This document shows, piece by piece, positions 12,564 through 24,225 of a stretch of 64,000 bases of DNA (positions are counted from its first letter, which is position 1; every line of letters begins with the position of its first letter). The position numbers were made by a program, and so were the translations under genes. The notes below the pieces were generated by a model. It was not told the origin of the DNA and did not search any database. It saw nothing but the letters and a program-made list of their open reading frames with translations. The stretch is from Ostrinia nubilalis (taxonomy: Eukaryota > Arthropoda > Insecta > Lepidoptera > Crambidae), in NCBI RefSeq assembly GCF_963855985.1, contig NC_087100.1, positions 3,445,001 through 3,509,000 on the forward strand, in the 5' to 3' direction.

Positions 12564-12745
12564 TACGCTTTCCCGCTTAAACCTCGCAACCGATTTTGAT
12601 GAAATTTGGCATAGAGATAGTTTGAGTCCCGGGAAAGAACATAGGATAGTTTTTATCCCGGTTTTTGAAACAGGGACGCGCGCGATAAAGTTTTTCTGTG
12701 ACAGACAAAATTCCACGCGGGCGAAGCCGCGGGCGGAAAGCTAGT
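12496..12745 (+). mobile_element. GTCT-linked non-autonomous element (family C), full copy
   Basis: It begins AACTAATATTATAAATGCGA, contains a (GTCT/CTGT)n run at 12523-12562 and a region AACCGATTTTGATGAAATTT, and ends GCGAAGCCGCGGGCGGAAAG then CTAGT. Related copies or pieces lie at 19006-19215 (minus), 19325-20294 (two, inverted), 26346-27596 (interrupted), 30145-30320, 39490-39706, 54001-54045, 54350-54385 and 58618-58772 (minus). The family is abundant in Lepidoptera; its class (Helitron-like or SINE-like) is not decided here. Confidence 0.7.
12523..12562 (+). repeat. (CTGT)n microsatellite
   Basis: About ten uninterrupted 4-bp units inside the family C element, a usual position for this microsatellite in that family. 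Confidence 0.9.
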
Positions 12746-12933
12746 TATTTATAAAATAATATATTAATCTTATTATTTACACAATTATAATTGAATCTTT
12801 TCCTCTCCAGATGCTTTTAACAAGGATATTGTGAAAGGCAGAAGGCAATAAGTACTTAATTAATTACGTATTGTTGATGTGCTGAAGGAGCTTCAATAGA
12901 GAGATTATTTTGCGAATACAATTCGTTCGTTCG

Positions 12934-13125
12934 TTTCAGCCAAATGACGTCCACTGCTGGACAAAGGCCTCCTCCAAGGTTTTCCACAATGCACGGTCCT
13001 GCGCTGCCCAAAATTGTAGAAAAGTTCTCGAGTGGCGACCACGGGCTGGAAGATGTAGCGTGGGCAGGCCTCCTACTGGGTGGACCGACGATCTAGTAAA
13101 GGTCGCGGGAAGAGCCTGGATGAGA
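12934..13125 (-). mobile_element. LINE 3' end with inverted 5' segment
   Basis: The minus strand of 12934-13005 encodes the terminal peptide A-A-Q-D-R-A-L-W-K-T-L-E-E-A-F-V-Q-Q-W-T-S-F-G followed by a stop, the C-terminus of a lepidopteran non-LTR retrotransposon ORF2. The preceding part of the same protein (L-E-W-R-P-R, G-R-P-P-T-G-W-T-D-D-L-V-K-V-A-G) is encoded directly beside it but on the plus strand (13022-13125). The 5' part is therefore inverted relative to the 3' part, an arrangement known from LINE insertions that arise by twin priming. Confidence 0.7.
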
Positions 13126-13910
13126 ATACAATACCTAGAATGTATTTCGAAAATATTAACTCAGAAAAGGGTTGTTGGTAAATAAAGAGTTGTACATTTT
13201 CCTAATTACTTTGTTAATCTGCTTGCAAATGATATTAAATAGAAATGTATTCAACAATATCTTTAGTCAAAGCTCGTGATATTACCAAGTTAATTAAACT
13301 GATGAATTACCGACATTCACTTCTAGATTTTTATTTATTTCTACCAATTCGCCTTTTATTTTAAAGTATTATAAGTCTTATGAGCAACCTAAAACTGTAT
13401 ATATAAAATAAATCTACAAAAACTTTTAAATGACAGCAAATATCAGAAAGCGATGAAAATAGTGATACTCGTATTTGTATAATGTTTTTCAGGAGAAACC
13501 TAAATGACATCTTATAATTTTTGTCTCATAAACTACATCACATTTTTTTGTAAAATACTTAGCCCTCTGGGTATTATTAGGCTACGATATTCTAATTAGC
13601 TGTCGGAATGTACACCATAAATTACAATGTCATAATTATAATACACTGTCTACGAGTTTTCACTAATAATGAGGTATTTAATCAACTCGTAGCTCTGGCT
13701 TTATTAATTAAACATGCTTCGCCTAAAGTTTTGATTACTACCCAATATTAAAACCGCAATATGCACAATTGCGGTCCAAATAAATTATCTTATTTTGTAT
13801 TGGATTGCTCCATTATTGTGCCAACGAAAGCTTAAAGCTAAATGACATCTTAAATATAATTTGTAATAGATGCATTTTTGCAATAGAGACTAAATGATCA
13901 GTGGGTGTGA
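13126..13910. other. No gene seen
   Basis: AT-rich, no repeat ends or coding motifs recognised. Confidence 0.35.
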
Positions 13911-14055
13911 GTGTGAGTTTATATCAAACGCGCTCACTTGAAAATTTTAGTTTTTGAACGTTTCCCGCTAGAGGCGCTGTACAATCCGTCATACCTACAT
14001 TTAATGTCATTTTTTGACGCGCTCACTAGTGAGCGCGTTTGATGTAAACTCACAC
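13911..14055. mobile_element. MITE family D, copy 1
   Basis: The inverted ends GTGTGAGTTTA and TAAACTCACAC are followed inward by CAAACGCGCTCACTTG / AGTGAGCGCGTTTG. The centre contains GGCGCTGTACAATCCGTCAT. A diverged second copy (42941-43095) shares the ACAATCTATCATAC centre and the same end layout. Confidence 0.8.
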
Positions 14056-14330
14056 TAGGCCCTCAGGTTAGTAAAACATCATCAAGCTCGTAGGACTAGA
14101 TAGATAGGCATCAATCAACAATTTATTTTAGGTACGAGTATTAGCATAACGATTGTGTTATGTATGCAGTTACTAGTGTTTCACAAATAACCCTATGTAA
14201 AGCTTCTTCCAAATCTTGAAGCGAAGCGAAAGAATTAGGTATGCAAGCCACAACAAAATCAAATTATGCTATAACGTCAGAAACCCAAAAACAGACAGTC
14301 TTTTTGATGTGGCATTAAACTTAATACTTA

Positions 14331-15119
14331 AAGGACATCATCCACGTTTCATATATTTTTGGTCCAAAATCAAAAGTGCCGGCCAACAAAAAAAAAGTGC
14401 TGTATTCTGACAGAATACGTCTGCCTTAGCATTTGTTACTATGGCACCAAAGCCGTAGCTCCACTGTGCGTCGAGTATTTGAGATCTAAAAGTCATCGAC
14501 AATTCATACATTTTTTGTTCAAAATCAAAAGTGTCGGCCAATAATATAAAAAGTGCTGTATTCTGACAGAATACGTCCGCCTTAGCATTTGTTACTATGG
14601 CACCAAAGCTGTAGCACCACTATGCGTCGAGTATTTGAGATCTAAAATTCATCGACGATTCATACATTTTTTGTTCAAAATCAAAAGTGTCGGCCAATAA
14701 AAAAAAGTGCTGTATTCTGACAGAATACGTCCGCCTTAGCATTTGTTACTATGGCACCAAAGCTGTAGCACCACTGTGCGTCGAGTATTTGAGACCTAAA
14801 ATTCATCGAAGATTCATACATTTTTTGTTCAAAATCAAAAATGTCGGCCAATAAAAAAAAAGTGCTGTATTCTGACAGAATACGTCCGCCTTAGCATTTG
14901 TTACTATGACACCAAAGCTGTACCACCACTGTGCGTCGTAGTATTTGAGATCAAAGTCGTTTCATATATTTTTAGAACTCAAATACTACGATGCACAGTG
15001 GTGCTACAGCTTTGGGGCCATAGTAATAAATGCTAAGGCGGACGTATTCTATCAGAATACAGCAATTTTATTTTTTGGCCGGCACTTTTGATTTTGGACC
15101 AAAATGGATGATGTCCTTT
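14331..15119. mobile_element. Foldback element with internal ~155-bp tandem repeats
   Basis: The inverted ends are AAGGACATCATCCA (14331) and TGGATGATGTCCTT (ending 15119). Inside, a unit starting TTCATAYATTTTT and containing AAAATCAAAAGTGYCGGCC, AGTGCTGTATTCTGACAGAA and CACTGTGCGTCG begins at 14347, 14503, 14659 and 14813, giving periods of 156, 156 and 154. From about 14975 a further unit runs in the opposite orientation to the right end. Neighbouring units are highly similar. The short ORFs on both strands here are repeat read-through. Confidence 0.85.
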
Positions 15120-18100
15120 CTTATTATGTCTAACAATAGAGCTGTCAAATTATTATTACTTACCCATTTTTGCTGTAGGTAGCCCTAGCTGTAAAATTAC
15201 TCGCTCCAAATTGATGCGGTACGAACAGCAACATTGTTTGTCAGTTCCCAGAGGAATCCATGGGTGTATAATATTCAGACGACCTCTGCGTTGCGAGCTT
15301 TGATACTCCTGCATAAAATTGTTGTTACATTGTAAAAGTGACACGCTTAACCACTTTGTCGTTTTTTTTTTTTAGTTTAGGCATAAGGTGGTTTGGGAGT
15401 AGATGGCGCAGTGTAAGATGTTCAAGGACTTATTATCAGTTACCATCTGCTGAGATGTAGACTAAGAACTTCTCCTTTGCGAATAAAAAAATATTTATCT
15501 ATTTTTGAAATCCCTATATAGCAAATAACCAAAAAACATGATATCTATGGATTTCAATCAGGCTTCACATTTTGTGGACATCCCTTTGCCTCCAACAGGG
15601 CTAACACCTAGAATTTTACAAACGGAGTTATTTTTTACACATAATATTAGTTTAGATATCAGTGTTGACAACACAAGCAAAGCCGGGGTGTCCGATCTAT
15701 GATAGCGTTAAAACAATTCTATATCCAAAACATGGGTGCAGATTGTTCTCGGAGTCTGCAGTCCCAGGTTATTATAGGATGGAACAAACACACAGTGTTG
15801 ACTTACCCAACAGCGCGCTGAAGTTATTGTGGTTAATATTGGCTTTGTTCTTATCGAAATGGATTATTGGTACAGCTATAATAGCTGATCCGGATCGGGG
15901 ATATGATTTGCTTTTCATCCCATTTCCGTAATAATAACTTAATGAATCGTTTGACCACGCACGAGAAATAGAAATAAACTTGCCTTATCTTTGAATTTAC
16001 TTATTACTTTAAGTAAAATACCTATTACCTTTAACTTCGGGATCCAAGGCACAGCGGTTTAAAACACGCCACTGCTGGACTATTGCGGTGAACCCAATTT
16101 AGTTTAGCACCGAGTGGTTAATTGAACTACTTGTATTTTGTGCATTCTTCATAAAAAAACTTGATACATAAAGTAAATCATCCTTATTTATCAATAACCG
16201 CATTGCTAATAAAAACTTACGCTGACTCCATAAAAGTGAATCCACCCCTTTCCCTCGACCATAACGTTTTATTTTCCAGCAGCTTCCAATTCAATTTAAT
16301 CGGAAAATGTAAAGTAAACGTCTATATTTCCGAAGGAACAAGCTGGTTGGTTTTCAATACCGTATTGAGTTCTCGGTGCAGGGTTTTATGACAACCCTTG
16401 TGCGTAGTATAAAACGTTTATTCAATATTATAAAACGTTTATTCAATATTTTGCAACAGGCAAAAAAACTGTCATCTTGAGCCAAAATGAGTAGTTGAAA
16501 TTATTATTAACCATATTCTAGTAATTCAAGGACCATTTCTAGCCCAATTCACCAGTTAGCTTTCAATTTCAAATCAATATGACTTACGGAATTCATTAGA
16601 AGCAGCCCGTCGTATTTCTGCGCCTTTAGTTTTCGCTTCACAGGTATTAAAAGAAAATCAAAGCAAGGGAATACAGATTCTGTAGCCTAATCAAAATTCT
16701 TCATTACGGCAATGCCCAAAGCGTACAGAAATATGATGCCTGGTGAATTCTAGGCCGTACTGACGTCAATATTGTGCGGGCAGCGCATCCCGCCGGGACG
16801 TTGCTTGGAATGCAAATGAAACGTGGTTGAAGCTGGATACTGACTGGTGGTTGGTTGTACGAATAACATGCACGTCAATTCGGCTACCTGGTACTCGTAG
16901 AGGTTACACAAGTAACCGATTTCAATTCTGAAAGAGTGGAATATTTATCTTGCAACGAAACGAAATTGCTAGATTGATTTCCATTGGGCCACATGCAGGT
17001 CAAAAGTTCTTCCAATACAAGCTAAAAGTGTTAACAAACATTCGTATTGTACAAATTTTGAGAAAGTTTTAATCGATCTCGGTTCTCTATACCTACTCAT
17101 AAGTTATACTCGTATTTGGGTATATTAATCGTACTAGCCGTCCCTCTTACTACAACATGGAGCACTTATACCTTGGTAATGATTCTAGGAATTTATACCG
17201 AATGCTCTTAACTCGAAGACATAATAAGATCCTGAATTTCTATACGGGTCTATAAGTTATCTCAAAGATTCTAAATTAAATTAGCCAACTCCAATAAGAA
17301 GAGTATGTTAACTACTTGTTAGCAAGTTTCGCGAATGAGATTGCCTGTGCTTACGTTAATTGTAGATGTTATAGTTTTCGTGGCTTGTGTTATCTATCGT
17401 TACTTGTTTTGTTTCTGATCCAACAGAACAGAATTTTATAAATTTTTTCAAACATTTTCATTTAATCAAATGTACTTACATTAAAAAGTTATGACGTCTT
17501 TGTCATTTTGACCATGACCATGACCAGATCATTTTTGCTTCAGTCACTTAGACCGTAACAGCTATGTTTGCGTGACATGTCTTCGATCACTATCGCAGGA
17601 ACTACCCAGTTAAGTGACCTTTGGTTGAATTTTAAACACAAGGATTTTTCAACCGTATATATGCTTTTGAAATGGTCAACAAGAGTGTTTTCGATGAATT
17701 CGTGCATATACCTACTTCACAATTCTGTGAATTTGTATGCCATTCGAAATTCCAAAAGTTGAACAATCTCTATAACAATTGCTACTTTTTTTTGTTTACT
17801 TTTTACTGACGTACTTAAAACAAATAGCAGAGAAAATGAAAATAATAAAATAAACTAGAAGAAAAAAGAAATATAATGTATTTATCTGTTAAAAGCCTAC
17901 ACATAGTTTTACTTAATAAAGTATTATATACAAAGCTTTGTGGAATCCTTAGTCTAATCCTTAGTCAAAGCGCAGTATTTTTCCCTAGCACACGTCCGTA
18001 CCTGGAATTTTATTGATGTTGTATTAGCTGCATGTATTTGAAAATGTAATAGAAGTACGTCACGTAGTTCCAGTGAAATATACTGGCCATTTATCTCAAA

Positions 18101-19003
18101 TTTCCGTTTGAAGGTATGATAAAGTTGCGTACAAACTACGGCAAATACATAAGTCTTAACACTGTGCCATGTTATCATAGCATTAGGTGCGATATTGAAA
18201 CAAAATGTAGAGCATCATGTGGGCGACTGTACGTACAAGTGCTGCAAAATGTGAAAGCAATAAGGAAGCAATATAAAGGTAATAAAATGCTTTCGATAGT
18301 AACAAGTACTTTGTATTAAAGGAGATACTTTAAAAGTTCCAACAAAAGTATTTTGATACTGAAGTACAAAGCATTCAAGAGTTCGAAACTCTCTAGAGAC
18401 TTATTTACATTGTAAAGAAGGAAATAAATGAAATATCTAGTTTCGTACCCTAACTTTACTCTGTATCACTATCACTACATATTCTAAAACAAAGTCGCTT
18501 TCCTGTGGGCTAATTCAAATGCATTTGTCGAGAGTAGAAATCGTCTGTCAAATAATTTTCTAGTAATCAATTTTGAACTGATTGTCAAGGTAATACAGTT
18601 GAAAATTGAATATCAAAGCCAGACTACGCCTAATGTCAGATCAGCCGATGGTAGATGCCAAATTTCCAATATCGCGTACGAAGACGGAGAACTTTGTCAA
18701 TATAGTGGTACATAAGGGTCATAATTAGTGGATGCCGACGATTTTCGCGCTGTCATCTCAACGACTGCCCACCCTTGTCGTTAGAGCAGTCGACTGGATA
18801 GAAAGCATGGAATTAACATGGTGATTGATAAACTAGGTGCAAATAAGCATAGGTATTTTATAACCACAGAATGCTTTTTGCTTAAATTTGAAAATAAAGG
18901 ATATTGTTCTGCGTCCATACATCGTTCGCCCCAAGACCCCCAAGCAATGAAATAATGATTTTTATATGTGAAATTACTTAACGATTGTCACCTTATACTC
19001 CAC
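15120..19003. other. Long stretch without recognisable gene
   Basis: Contains only short ORFs with no domain I recognise (for example 15662-15931 plus, 17954-18178 minus). A TGACCATGACCATGACC triplet repeat lies near 17511. No inverted or tandem repeat of note; probably intergenic or intronic. Confidence 0.4.
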
Positions 19004-19005
19004 TA

Positions 19006-19215
19006 GCTTTTCGCTCGCGGCTTCGCGCGCGTGGCCTACATTAGGTACCTACATATTTTACGGAACCCTATTATTTTCCAAAATAAAATTTAGCCTGTTA
19101 CTCGTGGATAATGTAGCTTTCGAATGGTGAAAGAATTTAATAAAAACGGTCCAATAGTTTTTGAGTCTATTCATTACAACCAAACAAACAAAGTTTTCCT
19201 CTTTATAATATTAGT
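19006..19215 (-). mobile_element. Family C element, reverse orientation
   Basis: Starts CTAGCTTTTCGCTCGCGGC then TTCGCGCGCGTGG and ends TTTATAATATTAGTGTAGAT, the reverse of the family C order. The interior carries AAAACGGTCCAATAGTTTTT. It lacks the microsatellite. Confidence 0.65.
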
Positions 19216-19324
19216 GTAGATACTTAAAGCACGGATAAGCGGGAGATTCGTTACAATAGGAAAAATGCTTCAGATTTTGAGGTTATTAGCATAACAGAAG
19301 TACATTTCCATTTTCTATCTTCTA

Positions 19325-20294
19325 TAGGTACTTATAATAAATCTGTAGAGAGGTCAACTCTGTACATGAAATATATTTTCAAAATAACTATCAGGGGGTG
19401 ATACTGATGCCAAAAATGCAATCAGTAAAATTTTTGTCTGTCTGTATGTTCCTTATAGAAACAAAAACTACTCGACGGATTTTAACGAAACTTGGTACAA
19501 TTATTCTTCATACTCCTGGGCAGGTTATAGTATACTTAGGAATTCCCACGGGAACAGGAATTAGCGGGAAAATCCTTTTGTATGAAAAATCTAAACCGCT
19601 TAAGTTAGACGCTTTAAATTTCGCACGTAGGTACTTTAGTAAACTAATTCCCACGGGAACTGGAATTCGTGGGAAAATCCCTTTGTATGAAAAATCTAAA
19701 CCGCTTTAGTTAGACGCTTGAAATTTGACATGTAGGTATCTTAATAAACTTAAAGCTTAGTTACAACAGGATATTGCAAAATTCCCACGTGAACGGGAAA
19801 AAACATTTGAACGAAAAAATCTAAACCGCGTAAGATAGATGAAGGGGGTAAAACGGGATCCACGCGTACGAAGTCGCGGGCGGCCGCTAGTTGCTAATAA
19901 AACTATTTATTGTCAAGAATTATATGTATAATAATGCGAATTCCCGTTCCCGTGGGAATTAGTTTACTAAAGTACCTACGTGCGAAATTTAAAGCGTCTA
20001 ACTTAAGCGGTTTAGATTTTTCATACAAAAGGATTTTCCCGCTAATTCCTGTTCCCGTGAGAATTCCTAAGTATACTATAACCTGCCCAGGAGTATGAAG
20101 AATAATTGTACCAAGTTTCGTTAAAATCCGTCGAGTAGTTTTTGTTTCTATAAGGAACATACAGACGGACAGACAGACAGACAAAAATTTTACTGATTGC
20201 ATTTTTGGCATCAGTATCACCCCCTGATAGTTATTTTGAAAATTATATTTCATGTACAGAATTGACCTTTCTACAGATTTATTATAAGTAGGTA
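19325..20294. repeat. 970-bp palindrome made of two facing family C-type elements
   Basis: The left arm (about 19325-19668) and right arm (about 19936-20294) are near-identical reverse complements of about 345 bp, with a spacer of about 270 bp. Landmarks are ATAACTATCAGGGGGTGATA at 19385 and its complement at about 20216, GTCTGTCTG against CAGACAGAC, and AATTCCCACGGGAAC blocks near the centre. The left unit ends in GTCGCGGGCGGCCGCTAGTT (19874-19893). The ORFs on both strands (up to 116 codons) are the same repeat read in two directions and are not genes. Confidence 0.8.
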
Positions 20295-20560
20295 TAGATA
20301 TGTAGGAGAGACGTCTTAATTACACTTTAAATCGTAGATCGATAAAGAACCCCTTTGTCAAACCGTATGAATAGCAGCAAATAGAACTTTGCGTATTGGA
20401 AAAATAGGAATGCCTACGGAAAAGCCAAACATTTTTTAAAAAGAAGTTAATATATTTTACTTACATTTAAATCCAAAAATATCTTTATTCCGACCCAAGG
20501 GTAAGTAGGCAGTTATGTAGGTATAAATGAAAATACGTATGTAGGTACTTATTATTTATT

Positions 20561-23033
20561 AATGGTCATGTTCTACATTTTCTATTAAATATGGGCCCAA
20601 TACATCAATGATGTCGCCATCACAACAAAGTACCATAAATGGTTTAACGAGATTCCGATATTTCTATAGGGAATAAGTTTTTTTTTTGGTATGCATAATT
20701 GCTACTTTTTTGCACATAAATGTATGTATGTACCATCCATGATGACAATAGCCTTTCTTTGTGGTAAATCGTTTCCTGGCTTCCCGAAAAGAGACTGGAA
20801 CATAAAGGTTTCTTTGGGCTACTTCCTCTCTACTAATATGTTGTAACCCTAAATGTGCTGGTACGAAATGTTCCTCCATCATACTGCGTGCTTTCATTAC
20901 ATATTTTGTAAGAGTACTCCTTGAAATGCCAAGTAATGTAGCTATTCTGTCATCTGAATCACCGGTCCTCAGCTTCATTAAATAAGCACCAACTGTAGTA
21001 ATTCGTGCTCTCTGATAGTATCTATGGCAAAGAAGATCTGAAGGACGAATCTGAAAATAAAATAAAACATCAGATTCACAGTTCAACAATAAGAAGAGCA
21101 ATATTTATATAGGATTAACGACTTTTGTGTGTAACGGAATAGTAAGATGAGTGATGAAAGATAATTTATGATTTGAACGCTGAATGATGAGGAATGATTG
21201 GTCTATGGAGGAAACGAAAGGGATGAATGAGGAACGAGGATTGAGAGTGAGAATAGTGGTAGTTTAAAAGAGTAGTCTGTTGTTATGCAGGAAGTATAAA
21301 TAAAACTTTACTGAGTTTATTTGGCTCAGGGAATTTTTAACTGGCTTTATAATAGTAAAAATTATGTTTAATATTATGTAAGTAATAATATTGCAATATT
21401 TTAATAATATAAGTCTATTTGTATTATACAGGGTGGAAACGATAAGTGATCTATAACACTTTTAATATTGTGTGGCTGGCATACATTTAGTATGGAGGCT
21501 GAAAACATTGAATTTTCGGATAGATCCAGTTAATTCTGTAACTATTTACTGATACCGTTAGAAAGAGCTCGTGAAGCACTTTCAGGATGAGTAACCAGTT
21601 TTTCGATATCTTGTGTAGTTTAGAAATAATCGAGTGAGATCACTTATCGTTTCCACCCTGTATAACCTGTATGGATGAGAGTAGTGGCAGATTGAAAGCA
21701 ATGGAAGGAGTTGAAGGATGGGAAGGCTGATTCGGAAAAAACCTTTTTTATTATTATAATAAACCGGCATAATTATTTTTATGTATTATAAAACTGGCAG
21801 GGCTCTTACCTCTCTGGGTTGAATCCAATTTCGAACAATGTTTAATATATCTTGATTATTCTCTGTATCCAAACAATGACTTCAAGTTCGCAATAATGAA
21901 CAACCACATCCAACACAAACTTGTTGGTGACCTACCGGGGCACCGGTTGGCATATCTGGAGAGTCTTGTGAAGTAGGTGTGGTATCTCTTTGCAATAATG
22001 AGTGACAAGCCCCACAGATGTAGTCATTTGCAGTAACCTGTTTAAAAATAATAATAATTAGAAATAAGTTTAAAAAAATTATCAGTTTTTTAATGTCCCG
22101 CACTTAAATTATTTTATTTTAGTATTAATTTACAGAAACCAATAACTTTACAAGAATTAGACTGATTGTATAGCCAATAACATTTTATTAAATAAGGACT
22201 TTAGCGTGCATTACCTCTAATGGAGTTAGTCGTTCCACAATTATGTTCCTGATGTTAATATGATGTTGAGTGTTAGTTCTCAGGGACATGAGCTGATGTG
22301 AACGTGTTCTAGGCTCTAGTGTTCTACTGCAAAGCACACATTTTCTGCTAAGATTTGAAGTAGATGCATTTGTGTTGTATCTTGGGCTTGGGTCCATCAT
22401 GTTGTGCATATAAGATCATGAGCTGTAACCTGTAAAAATAAATAGATTCATTGCATGCCATGCCACACATACTCCTGTGCGTTGAATAAATTGAGCCGCA
22501 AACCATAAAAAAAAAAATAATTCAATATTATGTGCTGTTAGTAGAATTTTGGGTCAGAGGTTAGGGTTAAACAGCTTTAGTAAATAAGCATTGTTGTTAT
22601 AATAATTAATTATGACGTGTTACAAACTTAGTTACAAAAAATAATAATCTAGTAGTCTTAGTTCCAAAAAACAAAACAAAACAAGCTTTCATTGAGAGCA
22701 GGGAGATAGTGTCAAAGTAAATAATTCCTTAGATTTACACCAAAACCAGCTGGATTGTCAACATAATTGTTGTTTCGCTCATGCCTCCATTGCGCTGTAC
22801 CATCGACTAGTTTCTTACAATCGAATCGGGCCTGGCTGTCCACACTGTCCAGGGTTGAACCACAGATAATAGCGGAACATTCATTTCAAGACAACCCGCC
22901 ATGAGAATGGCAATTCAGAAGTTTGGCAAGGCTAGTACTTATTCATAAGATTGCAGAGCAAAATGTAGGTACTTACCGATCGAGGTGCTGCCCATTGTTG
23001 TGTATAATTAAGTTGCTCATTTTCTAACACCAT
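20561..23033 (-). pseudogene. Broken four-exon transposase, DDE_Tnp_4 / ISL2EU-like (PIF/Harbinger)
   Basis: Four minus-strand pieces join in phase 0 at good splice signals: exon 1 (23033-22977, ATG to GTAAGT), exon 2 (22429-22215), exon 3 (22037-21810) and exon 4 (from 21050, after TTATTTTCAG). Exons 2 and 3 each encode V-T-A-x-D-x-I-C, then C-V-x-C, and end near a Pro plus Glu. Exon 4 encodes a helix-turn-helix-like region (D-D-R-I-A-T-L-L-G-I-S-R-S-T-L) followed by the start of a DDE nuclease: D-G-T-Y-I-H-L near 20737 and C-D-G-D-I-I-D-V-L-G-P-Y near 20600, as in DDE_Tnp_4 proteins. Breaks: a missing base near the start of exon 2, an in-frame TGA at 21882-21884 in exon 3, and frame changes around 20760 and at the homopolymer near 20680. 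The C-terminal half is absent. The gene is dead. Family assignment is good; the sub-family is inferred. Confidence 0.7.
21429..21660. mobile_element. TA-flanked MITE inside the transposase intron
   Basis: The inverted ends CAGGGTGGAAACGATAAGTG and its complement are flanked by TA on both sides (21427-21428, 21661-21662). The inverted match runs about 25 bp. The 232-bp element has no ORF and sits between exons 3 and 4 of the broken transposase. The CAGGGTG ends with TA duplication suggest the Tc1/mariner superfamily. Confidence 0.8.
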
Positions 23034-23704
23034 AGAACCACCAGCCGAGCCTTGGCCGAGCCACACAAAAACAGTAAATCCCAGGCTGAGTATGTCGTTA
23101 TTGCAATCAATCAGAGTCCGTTTGAATAGCCAAGTTTGTAGTTAATAAAGTTAAAACACAAACGAATCACAAAGAAGGATCAAGCAAGACAGCAACACAG
23201 CAAGAGTGAGTGAGAGAGAAAAGGTGATGCGAGTGAATGACAATTTGACTAACAAATAGGGATGTCCATTTAGAATAGACATAATCGATTAAATTGATCG
23301 TTTTTGAAAAATTTTATTTTTAAACATTGTGTTGCTATAAATATTTATTTTATTTATTTAATAGGACAACCAACAAGACATACACTGGAAGACAATCAAT
23401 ATTTACAACGTATTTAACTTAATCTAAGTGCTGCCTTAATTATAGGTTGCCACGGCATGCAATAGTGGACTTATACATAAACAGTGTCTACACTTAAAGA
23501 AAAGAGTAAATATGTAAAAATGTAGGTAAATAAATGTGATTAAATATACATAAAATGCAATAATCCACTGAAGCGCTGCGGGCGCGGCGGATCTGCGCCC
23601 GTCTAAAGGTCTAATGATTAGACTCTAGTCTAATCGATCATACCATTATTTACTTAAATCGAATTAAAAAAGCGCATCTCTGTCTCTGCTCTGTCAATAT
23701 GTCG
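23034..23704. other. Upstream of the dead transposase; no gene seen
   Basis: Contains a possible 5' untranslated region of the element near 23040-23230 and an AT-rich stretch with ATTTATTTTATTTATTTAAT at about 23343. The outer inverted end of the transposon was not identified. Confidence 0.35.
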
Positions 23705-24225
23705 CAGTGTTGTTCTACGGCAATTGCCGTAATATACGGCATTTAGGCATCTTAGGCACCATAAATACGGTATACGGCAGCTCTTCCATTACCGTATCAA
23801 AATATACGGCAATTGATTAAGGTAGAGTTTTATGAGTTTTTCATAAGTTTTAGTAAACAAAAAAATATTTCATTTAATGGAACGCACTAACTTGTAAACC
23901 ATTTAAAGAAACGTCAACAGAATTCAACCAAATGCAACCTTATCTCCGAGATGTTAATGTCTAAAATCGTTAGTTCCTCATTTTAGTAGTCTTCCCTTTT
24001 ATTCGTATTAGGTTCTAGGACTAAACAATTCAAAACCTTTAAAAGTAAAGAATAAAATAAGTAAGTTTATAGTATTTAAAAGTAGTATACGCAAAGTACA
24101 TAATACATCACTTGTATTTTTTTAAAATTTAAACCTTCCAAATAAATATTTTGTACAATATGGCAATTTTTCTTAGTTTTCCTCAAAAATACGGCAATTT
24201 TAGAATTAGAATACGGCGGACACTG
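23705..24225. mobile_element. Non-autonomous hAT element with perfect 8-bp target duplication
   Basis: The left end is CAGTGTTGTTCTACGGCAAT and the right end GAATACGGCGGACACTG. It is flanked by ATATGTCG at 23697-23704 and 24226-24233, an exact 8-bp direct repeat. CAGTG ends with an 8-bp duplication are diagnostic of the hAT superfamily. Several ATACGGCA motifs near both ends could be subterminal transposase sites. No ORF survives inside. Confidence 0.85.

Noticed and set aside
14347..14960. Regularly spaced repeats resembling a CRISPR array
   Set aside because: The repeats are contiguous ~155-bp tandem units with no spacers, in a eukaryotic genome.
19398..20253. 103- and 116-codon ORFs with the same peptide on opposite strands
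   Set aside because: They are the two arms of one palindromic repeat.
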